Source: Bacteroidales bacterium (GTDB taxonomy: Bacteria > Bacteroidota > Bacteroidia > Bacteroidales > UBA12077). Taken from it: a stretch of 47,483 nt of DNA. The DNA is taken from positions 1 through 47,483 of the forward strand of contig DMBU01000057.1 in NCBI GenBank assembly GCA_003446015.1. Reading direction: 5' to 3'. Position numbers and translations under genes: made by a program. Of the stretch, positions 26,222 through 35,392 are shown piece by piece; position 1 is the first letter of the stretch; each line of letters opens with the position of its first letter. The notes beneath the pieces are model-generated. The model had not been told where the DNA came from, did no database searches, and saw only the letters and a program-made list of their open reading frames with translations.

Positions 26222-27460
26222 TTATTCAGCTCTTTTATACACAATAGCCACTATTGTTTTATCATCACCACCCATATTAATAGACATTCCGTAAGGTCTG
26301 TCTTTTGGAATTTTAATTTGAGCATCTCCTGCTTTTCCAGTTAATTGTTCCCAGATGGTTACCGCTTGATGTACACCAGTTCCTCCGGTAGGATGTCCCC
26401 AGCCAATTAATCCTCCGGTTGTATTTATAGGGAATTTACCAGTTCTTGATGTATTTCCATTTGCTACATAATCAGCCCCTTCACCAGGTTTTGCTAATCC
26501 TAAAGCTTCAACCATTAAAACTCCAGCTATGGTAAAGCAATCGTGTACTTCAAAAGTTGCAACATCATTAATTGTAATCCCTGCATTTGATAGTGCTTCA
26601 TGGGCTGCTAACTGCACTGTTCTTAATTTCGTTGGATCATCAGGTTGTTCAGTAATATTATCTACTTTTAAACAAAATCCAACAACTTCGACAGCTTCTG
26701 ACATAGGAATTCCTACTCTTTTAAGCCCCTCTTCTGAAACAATGGCTATTGCTGAAGCTCCATCAGAAACTTTTGAACAATCAAAAACATTTAAATGATC
26801 TGTAAATGATCGAGGATTGGGCTCTGTTAAACCTACAGCAATCAAATCACCCGATTTATTTTCAAATTCCTGAGCAGTAGGGCACAAGCGTGCATTCTCT
26901 ATTGCATTTTTATACCAGGTAGCTAATCCTTTGCGTGCTTTTTCTCTTCCATATTTTTCGAAATAGGCACCAGCACGATCACTAAATTGCCCTGGGAAGA
27001 AATAAGCATGACCTTCTTTTCTTCTATTAAACCAACCAGCACCCGCCAAAATATCCGCTCCATATATGGCTTTTACTGAGTTTTGAACTTCAACACCCAG
27101 ACTCAATACTACATCAGCGGATTCTGATAATACTGATTTAATACCCGTTATTAAAGATAATCCACCTGAAGCACAGGCACCTTCAACTCTTAACGAAGGT
27201 TTATTTCTTAGTCCTTCATCAATCATGGGCATAAACGCTCCCAAATGTGCTTGTTTTACAAAACGGCTGGCCATAAAATTACCTACAACACCTTCATCGA
27301 CATTTTTGGCTCCTCCAATCATTTTCAAAGTTCCCTGTCCTGCCTCCTGAATATAATGTTCTATTCCTGGTCGTGGCTTTTTAGGATGGAATTCTTTTCT
27401 TCCTGTTCCTAATGATATGGTATTATATCCGGCCGTCATATATACTTTTCGTTTCATCAT
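26222..27460 (-). CDS. SCP2-type thiolase (acetyl-CoA acetyltransferase family)
   Basis: 412 residues. The nucleophile is Cys96 in VEGACASGG. HDCF (His306) and GWGHPTGGTG (His356) supply the catalytic histidines. At the position of the second catalytic Cys of classical thiolases the sequence is SINMGGDD, which is characteristic of the SCP2/thiolase-like branch. It would cleave 3-ketoacyl-CoA with CoA, or condense in reverse. It lies 25 bases after the dehydrogenase gene and 38 before the acyl-CoA dehydrogenase gene. The substrate may be branched or unusual, since SCP2-type enzymes often act outside straight-chain oxidation; that is inference. Confidence 0.9.
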   Translation of the reverse strand: MMKRKVYMTAGYNTISLGTGRKEFHPKKPRPGIEHYIQEAGQGTLKMIGGAKNVDEGVVGNFMASRFVKQAHLGAFMPMIDEGLRNKPSLRVEGACASGGLSLITGIKSVLSESADVVLSLGVEVQNSVKAIYGADILAGAGWFNRRKEGHAYFFPGQFSDRAGAYFEKYGREKARKGLATWYKNAIENARLCPTAQEFENKSGDLIAVGLTEPNPRSFTDHLNVFDCSKVSDGASAIAIVSEEGLKRVGIPMSEAVEVVGFCLKVDNITEQPDDPTKLRTVQLAAHEALSNAGITINDVATFEVHDCFTIAGVLMVEALGLAKPGEGADYVANGNTSRTGKFPINTTGGLIGWGHPTGGTGVHQAVTIWEQLTGKAGDAQIKIPKDRPYGMSINMGGDDKTIVAIVYKRAE

Positions 27461-27485
27461 TTCAAATTTTTAGTTCAAAAAAATA

Positions 27486-28823
27486 TTAATTTAAATAGTT
27501 ATTGATAGGTCCATAAGCATGGAAAAATCCAGTAAGCATAACTGTATTCACATGATCTTCTTTATCAGTGACTTTATCGGACACTAATTTTAAACCGATA
27601 TTTTTAGAGTTTATAACATAATCCTTCGTTAGTTTTGAACCGAGTGTATTCATTGCTTTTAATTCATTGAAATATTCGGTTAAAACTTTATCTTTTCCTT
27701 TATTTCCAATAACCGCTTTCCATGGTTGGTATGAGGATGGGAGAGTGCCTAGCATTTTATCAATTTTTTCCTGGAAAGTATCAATCTTAATGTAATCTTT
27801 CTTTTCAGGATCATATACTGCAACAACTCGTCCTTTTTCATATAATAATATTCCAGGTTTTTGTGATCCATCAGAATTTTGTCCACCTTTTACATCAAGC
27901 GAAATAAGCTTATCAATTAAATCGCTATGCAGCTCGTTATCATTTAAACGAGGTTTCATAACGATCATAATTTTCTGGCAAACATCCAGTCCAACATAGT
28001 CCATTAATTGGAAAATACCCATAGGCCTTATCATGAAATCCTGTGTAATTTTGTTAACGGCATAAACTGCTTCAACAAACGACATATCGTTCATTAAGCT
28101 ATTAGCTTGCTTAATTCCAAAAATAATATCCCTCATAAAGTGGCCATTACCAATAAATCCCGCTTTATCGTTTGAAGGAACAATTACTTTACGTAAATTT
28201 TTAGCATATTCAAGAGCAAAATCAACTACTTCTTTTTTGGTATTTTCTGTAACAATTAACTCAACCAGTTTTTGAACTGCAGGTGGATTATAAAAATGGA
28301 ATCCTAAAATTTTACCTTTAATATTAGCATTTGTATCTAGTTCGTTAATTGGAACCGACGAAGTATTTGTAAAGAACCAGGGATCATTTTTATTATTTGC
28401 AAGTATTTGTTTAATCAGCTTAACTTTTAATTCAGAATTCTCTATAATAGCTTCAAAAATTAATCCTGAATTATAAGCAGATTCAACACTTGTGCTCGTA
28501 TGTACAATTTTTAGAACATCATCAATATATTGATCAATGATTTCGCCATTTTCAATTAAATCTGCATGGTCTTTATATATCGTTCGTAATTGAACCATTT
28601 TCTTTTCTGCTAATTTTTGCACCTGAGCTTTAAGGTAGCCGTAAAGGCCGGTAAGTGCTGCAGGAGAAACATCTATAGCATTTAAAGCAAAAGTCTTAGA
28701 ACGGTTTTCGGGTTTAAGTTGTAGTTCGGCCATTTCAATCGCTGTAAGCAACAGAATGCCAGAACCCATTTTGCCCGCAGCACCGAGTACTGATACATTT
28801 TGTAGTTTTTCTTCGTAATTCAT
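27486..28823 (-). CDS. 3-hydroxyacyl-CoA dehydrogenase
   Basis: 445 residues. The N-terminal Rossmann fold begins SVLGAAGKMGSGI, a GxxGxxG version (Gly14, Gly17, Gly20) of the usual GxGxxG. Glu128 (FEAIIENS), Ser155 and the catalytic His176 in GFHFYNPP fit the 3HCDH active site, with Asn179 next to it. It oxidises L-3-hydroxyacyl-CoA with NAD+. It is longer than the usual 280-residue form, with extra sequence after residue 300 containing the QLMDYVGLDV helix and a C-terminal end not recognised as a second hydratase domain. It lies 21 bases downstream of the enoyl-CoA hydratase gene. Confidence 0.9.
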   Translation of the reverse strand: MNYEEKLQNVSVLGAAGKMGSGILLLTAIEMAELQLKPENRSKTFALNAIDVSPAALTGLYGYLKAQVQKLAEKKMVQLRTIYKDHADLIENGEIIDQYIDDVLKIVHTSTSVESAYNSGLIFEAIIENSELKVKLIKQILANNKNDPWFFTNTSSVPINELDTNANIKGKILGFHFYNPPAVQKLVELIVTENTKKEVVDFALEYAKNLRKVIVPSNDKAGFIGNGHFMRDIIFGIKQANSLMNDMSFVEAVYAVNKITQDFMIRPMGIFQLMDYVGLDVCQKIMIVMKPRLNDNELHSDLIDKLISLDVKGGQNSDGSQKPGILLYEKGRVVAVYDPEKKDYIKIDTFQEKIDKMLGTLPSSYQPWKAVIGNKGKDKVLTEYFNELKAMNTLGSKLTKDYVINSKNIGLKLVSDKVTDKEDHVNTVMLTGFFHAYGPINNYLN

Positions 28824-28844
28824 AGAGTTTATTGTTTATAATTA

Positions 28845-29615
28845 TTATTTCCAATTTGGTTTTCGTTTTTCAAGAAAAGCTTTCATTCCTTCAGGACCAT
28901 CGCTTTCGAAAAGACCTGAGAATTCATCACTTTCAATGTCGTATCCTATATTTAATTCAGATTGATAGCCTTTACGGACAACCTTTTTAAGAGTTTGAAT
29001 TGCATTAGGACCTTGACTTGCTATTTTTTGAGCAATTTTCATTGTTTCATTTATCAACTCAGCAGCATCGACAACTTTTTGTACAATGCCCATTCTTAAT
29101 GCTTCCTGAGCATCTATCATTTGTCCGGTTAACTGAAGAAATAGGGTGTTCCCTAATCCAGCTAAACGTGCTAATCGCTGTGTGCCTCCATATCCGGGAA
29201 TAAGACCTAAACTAACTTCAGGTAATCCGAACTTCGCAAAGTTGTTTGATATCCTAAAATCACATGCCAATGCTAATTCGCAACCACCACCAAGAGCATA
29301 ACCATTTACCGCGGCAATTACGGGAATATTCATGTTTTCTAATCGCATAAAAGTATTCTGACCTGTTTTAGAAAACGCAGAAGCTTCTTTTTTATTCATA
29401 TTTTGCATTTCTGCAATATCGGCACCTGCAATAAAAGCTTTTCCATCTCCGGTAATAATCAGAGCTTTAATTGCCTTATCATTTGAAATAGAATCGAGGT
29501 ACTCATTAAATTCTTTAAAAAAAAGACTATTTAAAGCATTTAATGCTTCGGGTCTTGAAATTGTAAGTATTGCAATTTCACCTTCTTGTTTTGTTTTTAG
29601 GGTTGAATAACTCAT
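28845..29615 (-). CDS. Enoyl-CoA hydratase
   Basis: 256 residues, the typical crotonase length. The oxyanion-hole segments AFIAGADIAEM and NGYALGGGCELALACD are present. Both catalytic glutamates are kept: Glu113 (GGCELA) and Glu133 (LPEVSLGLIPGYGGTQRL). It hydrates trans-2-enoyl-CoA to 3-hydroxyacyl-CoA. It is the first gene of an operon that continues with the 3-hydroxyacyl-CoA dehydrogenase, thiolase and acyl-CoA dehydrogenase, together a full beta-oxidation spiral or, reversed, a butyrate-type route. No acyl-CoA synthetase, CoA transferase or regulator is next to it. Confidence 0.95.
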   Translation of the reverse strand: MSYSTLKTKQEGEIAILTISRPEALNALNSLFFKEFNEYLDSISNDKAIKALIITGDGKAFIAGADIAEMQNMNKKEASAFSKTGQNTFMRLENMNIPVIAAVNGYALGGGCELALACDFRISNNFAKFGLPEVSLGLIPGYGGTQRLARLAGLGNTLFLQLTGQMIDAQEALRMGIVQKVVDAAELINETMKIAQKIASQGPNAIQTLKKVVRKGYQSELNIGYDIESDEFSGLFESDGPEGMKAFLEKRKPNWK

Positions 29616-29766
29616 AAGATATATCTTTTTATCTGTTTTGTTTTGATTTTGTAATAGTTATGGTTAGTTCTCATTGTAATATTTACTCTTATATTTTTAG
29701 ATAATTAAATATATATAAAGAAGCATACAAGATAAAAAAATGTTTTGACTATTAATAAATAATGAA

Positions 29767-29796
29767 TAAAAAAAGCGAGATGAAATGTCTCGCTTT
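29767..29796 (-). terminator. Intrinsic terminator after the prolyl oligopeptidase gene
   Basis: Perfect stem AAAGCGAGA (29772-29780) with TCTCGCTTT (29788-29796) and a 7-base loop. On the minus strand it is followed by a T-run. Confidence 0.92.
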
Positions 29797-29814
29797 AAAT
29801 GCAATAGTATAAAA

Positions 29815-31896
29815 CTAATTTTTTTCTGTTAGATATTTATAAACATAACCATAGAATTCTGCCGTTTCCCTAATATTTGTAATCCAGCCAACAGATCCAT
29901 AGTGTCCAGCGTTTTTTGCTACATTTAATAAGATTGGATTTTTCTGTGCTGTTCTATTTTGTAGTTTAGCTACAAATTTATATGAATGGAATGGAGGAAC
30001 CCTTTCATCATTTTCTGATGTTAAAACTAACATTGCTGGATAATTAATATCTTCTTTAATATTATGTAACGGTGAATAACTTAACAGATTAATAAAATCG
30101 GTAGAATCTTCAACGGTTCCGTATTCATCAATATTTACATTACCTACCGTAAATAGTTCTTTTCTAATCATATCAAAAACGCCTACAATTGGTACTATTA
30201 ATCTAAATAAATCAGGTCGCTGAATTGCTGATGCAGTTACAGTTAGACCTCCCGGAGAGCTCCCTGTTGCTGCTAGTTTACTCGGGTTAGTATATTTATT
30301 TTCAATTAAATATTCAGCAGCCGAAATAAAATCATCAAATGAATTTTGCTTATTTCTTCTTTTCCCTTGTAAATACCAATCATAACCTTTATCTCCTCCA
30401 CCTCTAATATTTGCATAAGCAATAATTCCTCCCTTATTTACAAAATATACCATTCCGGGATCATAATGAGGTTGAACAATTGCACCATATCCACCATATG
30501 CTTTAAGAATTGTAGGATTGTTTCCATTTAGTTCTAAATCTTTATGATGTAAAATAAACATGGGAACTAGAATACTATCTTCTGAATAGTATTCAACCTC
30601 TTCAGTAACAATATTTTCGAAGTCAAATGTTACGCTTGTATGCTGAAGTAATGTTCTCTTGTAATCAATAGTATTAAATTTAAATCCAACCGGAGGTAAA
30701 GTATATGCGCTCATATAGAATAAGAGTTCAGTGTCATCCATATTCCCACTGAATCCTCTAACAGAATGTCCAACAGGTAATTCAAGTGAGTAAAGCACAT
30801 TTCCAGAATAATCATATACTGTAATAATTGGTCGCTGGTTATATTGATATATTGCGATTATTTTCTCATTTAAAGGTTTAACTTCTAACAGAACTGCTTT
30901 TTCATACTCAGGAATTATAGTTTTTAAACTATATGGATTCTGTGGATCAATTTCAACAACATATCCAGTATTGGAGTTTAATAGTGTATATGCAATAAGT
31001 TTTCCATTTCTGCTTTCAATTATATCAATATCTTCTTTTAAATTCATTAATAAGGGCTTGATCGCCGGGTTCTGAGATTCATAATCAATATAGAAAATAT
31101 TTGATTTTCCATCTTTTTTATTTCTCTCGGTAAGAATAAAAAAGCGTTCATTAGATGTTATTGTAATATTGAATTGGATTTGTGGGTTATTTCTTTTAAA
31201 TATTAATTGATCTTCGCTTTGATCAGTTCTTAACTCATGATAAAAAATTTCTTCTCCCATGGTAGGTGAGAATTTATCATTACGAGGATATTTTGAGTAA
31301 AAGAAACCATTACCCTTCCATGCAATGTTAGAGAATTTAACATCAACTAAATGATCAACTAAATGATCCCTGTTATCAAGATTAACAACCTTAATTTCTA
31401 CCCAATCGCTTCCGTTTCGACTATACTGATAAGCTAAATACTTAGAATCTTTTGAAACTGAAAACCCTTCTATTTCAATTTGATCTTTAGAAGAAATATA
31501 GTTTGGGTCTACCAATAACTCAGAATTTAAGTTCAAATTCTGTTTATAAAAAAGAGCAGGCAAACTAACATTGTTATAGTAAGCATATGAAAAATAATAT
31601 TTCCCTTTTTTTACCGGACTTGTGTATTCTGTATAAGCGTATTTATCGATTGCATTGAATGCATTATTTTTTATTGAAGCCCAATGCAATTCCTTTTTAG
31701 ATATTTCATTTTGGGCATTTATCCATTGTATTAATTCGGGATCTTCAATATTTTCCATCCATCTATACTCATCCCTAATGATATACTCATTAAAGAAAGT
31801 ATCAGTAACCGTAATTTGCTTAGCTTTTGGATATTCAAATTCTTGAGCTAATGTCAACTTTACAAAAAGCAAAGGAAGTATTACAATTTTTCGCAT
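29815..31896 (-). CDS. Secreted prolyl oligopeptidase (S9A family)
   Basis: 693 residues from the ATG at 31896, chosen because it opens a signal peptide (MRKIVILPLLFVKLTLAQ); a longer in-frame start at 31962 would add 22 residues in front of it. A seven-bladed propeller (about 70-430) is followed by an alpha/beta hydrolase domain. The triad is Ser547 in GSSPGG, Asp630 in SENDERVPP and His665 in NAGHYGS. The enzyme cleaves short peptides after proline and here is probably periplasmic. DNA around 31342-31365 contains an exact 12-base tandem duplication that gives VDHLVDHLVD in the propeller. Single-gene unit bounded by terminators. Confidence 0.92.
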   Translation of the reverse strand: MRKIVILPLLFVKLTLAQEFEYPKAKQITVTDTFFNEYIIRDEYRWMENIEDPELIQWINAQNEISKKELHWASIKNNAFNAIDKYAYTEYTSPVKKGKYYFSYAYYNNVSLPALFYKQNLNLNSELLVDPNYISSKDQIEIEGFSVSKDSKYLAYQYSRNGSDWVEIKVVNLDNRDHLVDHLVDVKFSNIAWKGNGFFYSKYPRNDKFSPTMGEEIFYHELRTDQSEDQLIFKRNNPQIQFNITITSNERFFILTERNKKDGKSNIFYIDYESQNPAIKPLLMNLKEDIDIIESRNGKLIAYTLLNSNTGYVVEIDPQNPYSLKTIIPEYEKAVLLEVKPLNEKIIAIYQYNQRPIITVYDYSGNVLYSLELPVGHSVRGFSGNMDDTELLFYMSAYTLPPVGFKFNTIDYKRTLLQHTSVTFDFENIVTEEVEYYSEDSILVPMFILHHKDLELNGNNPTILKAYGGYGAIVQPHYDPGMVYFVNKGGIIAYANIRGGGDKGYDWYLQGKRRNKQNSFDDFISAAEYLIENKYTNPSKLAATGSSPGGLTVTASAIQRPDLFRLIVPIVGVFDMIRKELFTVGNVNIDEYGTVEDSTDFINLLSYSPLHNIKEDINYPAMLVLTSENDERVPPFHSYKFVAKLQNRTAQKNPILLNVAKNAGHYGSVGWITNIRETAEFYGYVYKYLTEKN
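31342..31365 (-). repeat. 12-base tandem duplication inside the S9 peptidase gene
   Basis: ATCAACTAAATG occurs twice in a row (31342-31353 and 31354-31365). It is in frame and duplicates four residues (VDHL) without breaking the gene. Confidence 0.9.
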
Positions 31897-31997
31897 AGTT
31901 TTTTTATTAGGAATGTGAAAATAAAAAATAAAGTTGATATTATCACTGATTATATATTTCAATTTATTTATGCATTAGTATAAAATAAAAATCAAAT

Positions 31998-32024
31998 AAA
32001 AAAGCCGCCAATATATGGCGGCTT
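31998..32024 (-). terminator. Intrinsic terminator after the flotillin gene
   Basis: Perfect stem AAGCCGCCA (32002-32010) with TGGCGGCTT (32016-32024), loop ATATA. On the minus strand a T-run follows. Confidence 0.92.
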
Positions 32025-32044
32025 ATATTTAGACGAAGAACTAA

Positions 32045-33511
32045 TTATTCTTCCTTTTTATCGTTTTTTTTATCTTCTTTATTCGATTGTTTAGCAGGTT
32101 TTATTTCTTCTATATCAGAAATATTTGTTTTAGCTTTTTTCTCTTCTTTCTTTGTACCTTTTAAATAATCTGGTAATTCCATACCTGCCATTTTAAATAA
32201 CTCTTCAAATGGAGGAATTGAGCCCAACATGCCGGATAAGAAATTAGCTGAGGTAGGTGAGTTCCCGTCTTTACCTCCGCTCATATTATCCCAAACTGTG
32301 ATCTTATCAATTTTAAGATTTTTTATTGCTTCAACTTGTGTTTTAACCAATTCAGGAAGTTTGTCAGCAATCATCATCATAACAGCACTCTGAGAATCAC
32401 CTCCGGTAGCTTTAACCAATTTTTCGAAACCTTCTGCTTGTTTACTTAAGATTTCGAAAATACCTTTACCTTCTGCAGCCATTTTCATAAAGATAGCATC
32501 AGCATCTCCTTTTGCATGTCGTCGGGTTTGTTCTGCAATTGCTTCTGCTGCTATTTCTACTTTTTCTTTGTCAATTTGGGCAGGAACAACAATATTGGCT
32601 GTTTGAGTTGCTTTGTCTCTTTGAGCACGAATTTCTTCAGCTTTACGTTCTGCGGCATAAGCTTCTTCTAGTGCTTTAGCCTGACTAACTTTTTCGGCAG
32701 CAACAGCTTTACGTTCTGCTTCTGCTTCTTTTTCACGACGTGTGGCATCTGAATTTGCAATAGTTATTTTTGCATTATTTTCACCTTCAACAGCTGTAGC
32801 ATCTGCTGCAGCAACATTAACACGTTGATCCTGTAATGCATGTGCTTCCCCAATTGCTCCATCACGGTTTTTCTCAGCTACGGTTTTCTTAGCATCGTTG
32901 ATAGCTTTTGCAGCTGCTTCTTTACCTAAAGCCTCAATATAACCTGATTCATCATTAATATCTGTTACGTTTACGTTAATCAGTTTTAAACCGATTTTTT
33001 TCAATTCAGCTTCTACGTTTGAAGAAACAGCTGCCAGAAATTTATCCCGATTACTATTAATCTCTTCAATATCCATCGTAGCAACTACTAAACGTAATTG
33101 TCCAAAAATAATATCCTTCGCTAAATTACTAATATCTTGTTGTGTTAATCCTAATAAGCGTTCAGCTGCATTAGTCATAATACCAGGCTCGGTTGAAACT
33201 CCTACAGTAAAACGCGAAGGTACATCAACACGGATATTTTGTTTACTTAATGCACTTGTCAGATTAATCTCGATTGAAAAAGGAGTAAGGTCCAAATATG
33301 AATAATCCTGAATAACAGGCCAGATAAATGCAGCACCTCCATGAATACACTTTGCTGAACGTGATTCTGTATCGATACCTTTACCAACTTTACCATAAAT
33401 TACTAAAATCCTGTCTGAAGGGCATCTTCTATATCTCCTGAAAAAAGAAACAATAAGGATAAACACAAAAATGATTGCCGCTACTACAAGTAAAACAATG
33501 TATTGTCCCAT
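32045..33511 (-). CDS. Flotillin-family membrane scaffold protein
   Basis: 488 residues. An N-terminal membrane helix (about 5-24) is followed by an SPFH/band 7 domain (about 30-200) with FTVGVSTEPGIMTNAAERLLGL. Next comes a long Ala/Glu/Lys-rich coiled coil (about 200-345) containing EAEAERKAVAAEKVSQAKA. The C-terminal helical part ends in a Lys/Glu-rich tail. Flotillins assemble large rings that organise lipid microdomains and membrane-protein complexes. It is encoded 37 bases downstream of an NfeD-type gene, the classical bacterial pairing. The charged tail of about 50 residues is longer than in FloT-like proteins. Confidence 0.93.
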   Translation of the reverse strand: MGQYIVLLVVAAIIFVFILIVSFFRRYRRCPSDRILVIYGKVGKGIDTESRSAKCIHGGAAFIWPVIQDYSYLDLTPFSIEINLTSALSKQNIRVDVPSRFTVGVSTEPGIMTNAAERLLGLTQQDISNLAKDIIFGQLRLVVATMDIEEINSNRDKFLAAVSSNVEAELKKIGLKLINVNVTDINDESGYIEALGKEAAAKAINDAKKTVAEKNRDGAIGEAHALQDQRVNVAAADATAVEGENNAKITIANSDATRREKEAEAERKAVAAEKVSQAKALEEAYAAERKAEEIRAQRDKATQTANIVVPAQIDKEKVEIAAEAIAEQTRRHAKGDADAIFMKMAAEGKGIFEILSKQAEGFEKLVKATGGDSQSAVMMMIADKLPELVKTQVEAIKNLKIDKITVWDNMSGGKDGNSPTSANFLSGMLGSIPPFEELFKMAGMELPDYLKGTKKEEKKAKTNISDIEEIKPAKQSNKEDKKNDKKEE

Positions 33512-33548
33512 AATCTTAATTTAAATATTTATTATTAATTGTAATTTG

Positions 33549-34142
33549 TTATTTCCCACTTGGTTTAACAACCAGTATTTCCTTATTCAAAATCTCAATA
33601 ACTTCGATAACAGCTCCTGTTTTAATATCTTCATCAAAATCTGTCATTGCATCAAGAGTCTGAAGTCCTTGAACTTTTATTTGTACTTGTCCCATACCAC
33701 CTCGTTTAGCAGGAATAGTTAAATAAACACTTCCTACTTTTCCGACAGCGTTTTTTAGACTTAAAGTACCATTATCTGTCAGTTTACCCATAAAGTAAAT
33801 AATACCGGCCATTATGGTCATCATAATTAAACCTGCAACAGTAGAAATCAGTACTGATATCCAAATTTCTAAACCCCCATCTAAACAAGCTATACCTGTC
33901 CAACCAAAAATGGTAAAGAACGCGATGAGATTTTTAAGGGTAATAAATTGAAAATCGATCCCCTGATCGCTTTCAATTGAAACATCCGAGTCACCTTCAG
34001 CTTCAATATCATCCACATCGCCACCAAAAAAGGTAAGAAAAATCTGAATAATAAATAAAACTGAAAACGGAATTGCAATGCACCAATAAATTTTCTCAAT
34101 AAGCATTAGTGATTGCCATGATTCTGAAATAGTTAATAACAT
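33549..34142 (-). CDS. NfeD-like membrane protein with OB-fold domain
   Basis: 197 residues. There are three membrane helices (about 17-40, 72-90 and 93-117) and an acidic loop (DVDDIEAEGDSD) after the first. The C-terminal OB-fold-like domain (about 125-197) contains GKVGSVYLTIPAKRGGMGQVQI. This is the short NfeD form, without the ClpP-class protease part. NfeD proteins partner with flotillin/stomatin-type SPFH proteins, matching the flotillin gene directly downstream. Confidence 0.87.
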   Translation of the reverse strand: MLLTISESWQSLMLIEKIYWCIAIPFSVLFIIQIFLTFFGGDVDDIEAEGDSDVSIESDQGIDFQFITLKNLIAFFTIFGWTGIACLDGGLEIWISVLISTVAGLIMMTIMAGIIYFMGKLTDNGTLSLKNAVGKVGSVYLTIPAKRGGMGQVQIKVQGLQTLDAMTDFDEDIKTGAVIEVIEILNKEILVVKPSGK

Positions 34143-34168
34143 AGTGTGTAAATTTGATTTTATTGATC

Positions 34169-34198
34169 CAAAGTAAGACTTTTTGTCGAGAATTCAAG
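34169..34198 (-). promoter_or_regulatory. Putative promoter of the NfeD-flotillin operon
   Basis: On the minus strand, CTTG (34195-34198) and TTACTTTG (34169-34176) are separated by 18 bases, close to TTTG / TAnnTTTG with one mismatch in each box. It lies about 27 bases before the NfeD start codon. Confidence 0.4.
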
Positions 34199-34310
34199 AC
34201 CAATAGGAGTTAATAATTGTTAATTTTTTTAGCAACTGCTTATCATAATAAATATTTTAGATATAGTCTCCGAATACTCTTTTAACTGTTTAATTGAATT
34301 TGAGTCTTTT

Positions 34311-34679
34311 TTATTGCTGAAACTCCATTAATTCAATCGGAGCACCATTGTGCTTTATCATCGCTACTTTAATACCATCCATTGGAAAATTAGGCTCGCC
34401 TATTAACTCTAATCCTTTTATAGCTTTGTTTAAATCAGGAACAACAAAAGCAATATGAGGAACTGTTTTAATCAGTTCGTCTAAAGGACAATCATCTTCA
34501 AATCGCATAAATTCGATTCCAAAAGGACTTGTATCAAATCCCTTTACATAAAACCTTAAATGAGGAATGTATCTTTCACCGGGAATTGGATCTTTTACTG
34601 GAATACCAATATGATGGTATTTCCATCCCCATTCTTCTGTTGCTAAAGGCATTTCATGTTCTTTTCGCAAATAATCCAT
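34311..34679 (-). CDS. VOC-superfamily (glyoxalase-like) protein
   Basis: 122 residues. The two half-repeats of the vicinal-oxygen-chelate fold are visible: WKYHHIGIPVKD early, VPHIAFVVPDLNKAIKGLEL in the middle and the closing strand GAPIELMEFQQ. Candidate metal ligands are the early His, the His in VPHIAFV and the C-terminal Glu in IELMEF. It resembles the methylmalonyl-CoA epimerase-type VOC family in layout, but sequence similarity to the epimerase at 37580 is limited. It is the third gene of an operon after the LtaS-like and MBL-fold genes; its substrate is unknown. Confidence 0.72.
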   Translation of the reverse strand: MDYLRKEHEMPLATEEWGWKYHHIGIPVKDPIPGERYIPHLRFYVKGFDTSPFGIEFMRFEDDCPLDELIKTVPHIAFVVPDLNKAIKGLELIGEPNFPMDGIKVAMIKHNGAPIELMEFQQ

Positions 34680-34689
34680 TTTCTATATA

Positions 34690-35391
34690 TTATGTAATTA
34701 ATTTTCTATACTCTTTTTCGAGCAACTCTCTATGAATCGCTTTCCCATGAGCAGGAAGAAATAGTTTGCAGTTAGTTTGCAACAATTTCTTCCACGATTC
34801 TATTAATTCATATTTATCATCAGCAAATGGAGGCATAATTTTATTTGTAAATACACGAAAAAGAGTATCACCAACTATAGCAATTTCATCATCGATAATA
34901 ATGCTTATTGAACCAATGGTATGTCCCGGAGTTTCTATTATTCTCAAGCCATCAATGTCCTCCAGAACAACTGATTCATCAAATTTAATGTCTGCAACAA
35001 GGGGCTCGTACTCACCAATCCATGAAGCAAATTTATTCCCCATGGCGGATATAAAGTTTGTAATTGTATTTGTGCCTTCGGGTAAAGTAGTGAAACCATT
35101 TTCTAAAGAGTCACATTCTTTTTTATGCACAAGTACTCTAGGTGAAAATCTTTGTTGAACCATCCTTGCATTTTGAGAATGATCATAATGAGTGTGACTC
35201 AAAATTAAATAATCAAGTTTTTTCTTCGTATCAAGTTTTGATTCTAAACATGAATTTAATTTATTTGAATGGCGTTTTTGTCCTGTATCTACCAAAATGA
35301 ATTTATTTTGGATTTCAATAAAATAGCAATTTGTTATTCCTATTTTAAACAAAATTATTTTAGTATTACAATTTGTTTTCCAGACAAACAT
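34690..35391 (-). CDS. MBL-fold metallo-hydrolase
   Basis: 233 residues with the metallo-beta-lactamase fold. The zinc-binding motif is SHTHYDH (His66, His68, Asp70, His71), with further ligands His157 (TPGHTIGS), Asp175 (VGDTLF) and His215 (PAHGKAIH). This pattern fits the glyoxalase II/RNase Z-like hydrolase group rather than true antibiotic lactamases. There is no signal peptide. The ATG lies one base after the LtaS-like stop codon, so the two are translationally linked. A hydrolase acting on a thioester or phosphodiester is possible; the substrate is not determined. Confidence 0.85.
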   Translation of the reverse strand: MFVWKTNCNTKIILFKIGITNCYFIEIQNKFILVDTGQKRHSNKLNSCLESKLDTKKKLDYLILSHTHYDHSQNARMVQQRFSPRVLVHKKECDSLENGFTTLPEGTNTITNFISAMGNKFASWIGEYEPLVADIKFDESVVLEDIDGLRIIETPGHTIGSISIIIDDEIAIVGDTLFRVFTNKIMPPFADDKYELIESWKKLLQTNCKLFLPAHGKAIHRELLEKEYRKLIT

Positions 35392-35392
35392 T

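Noticed and set aside
34690..35391. True metallo-beta-lactamase (antibiotic resistance)
   Set aside because: Lacks a signal peptide and has the HxHxDH plus HGKAIH pattern of general MBL-fold hydrolases; the operon context is not resistance.
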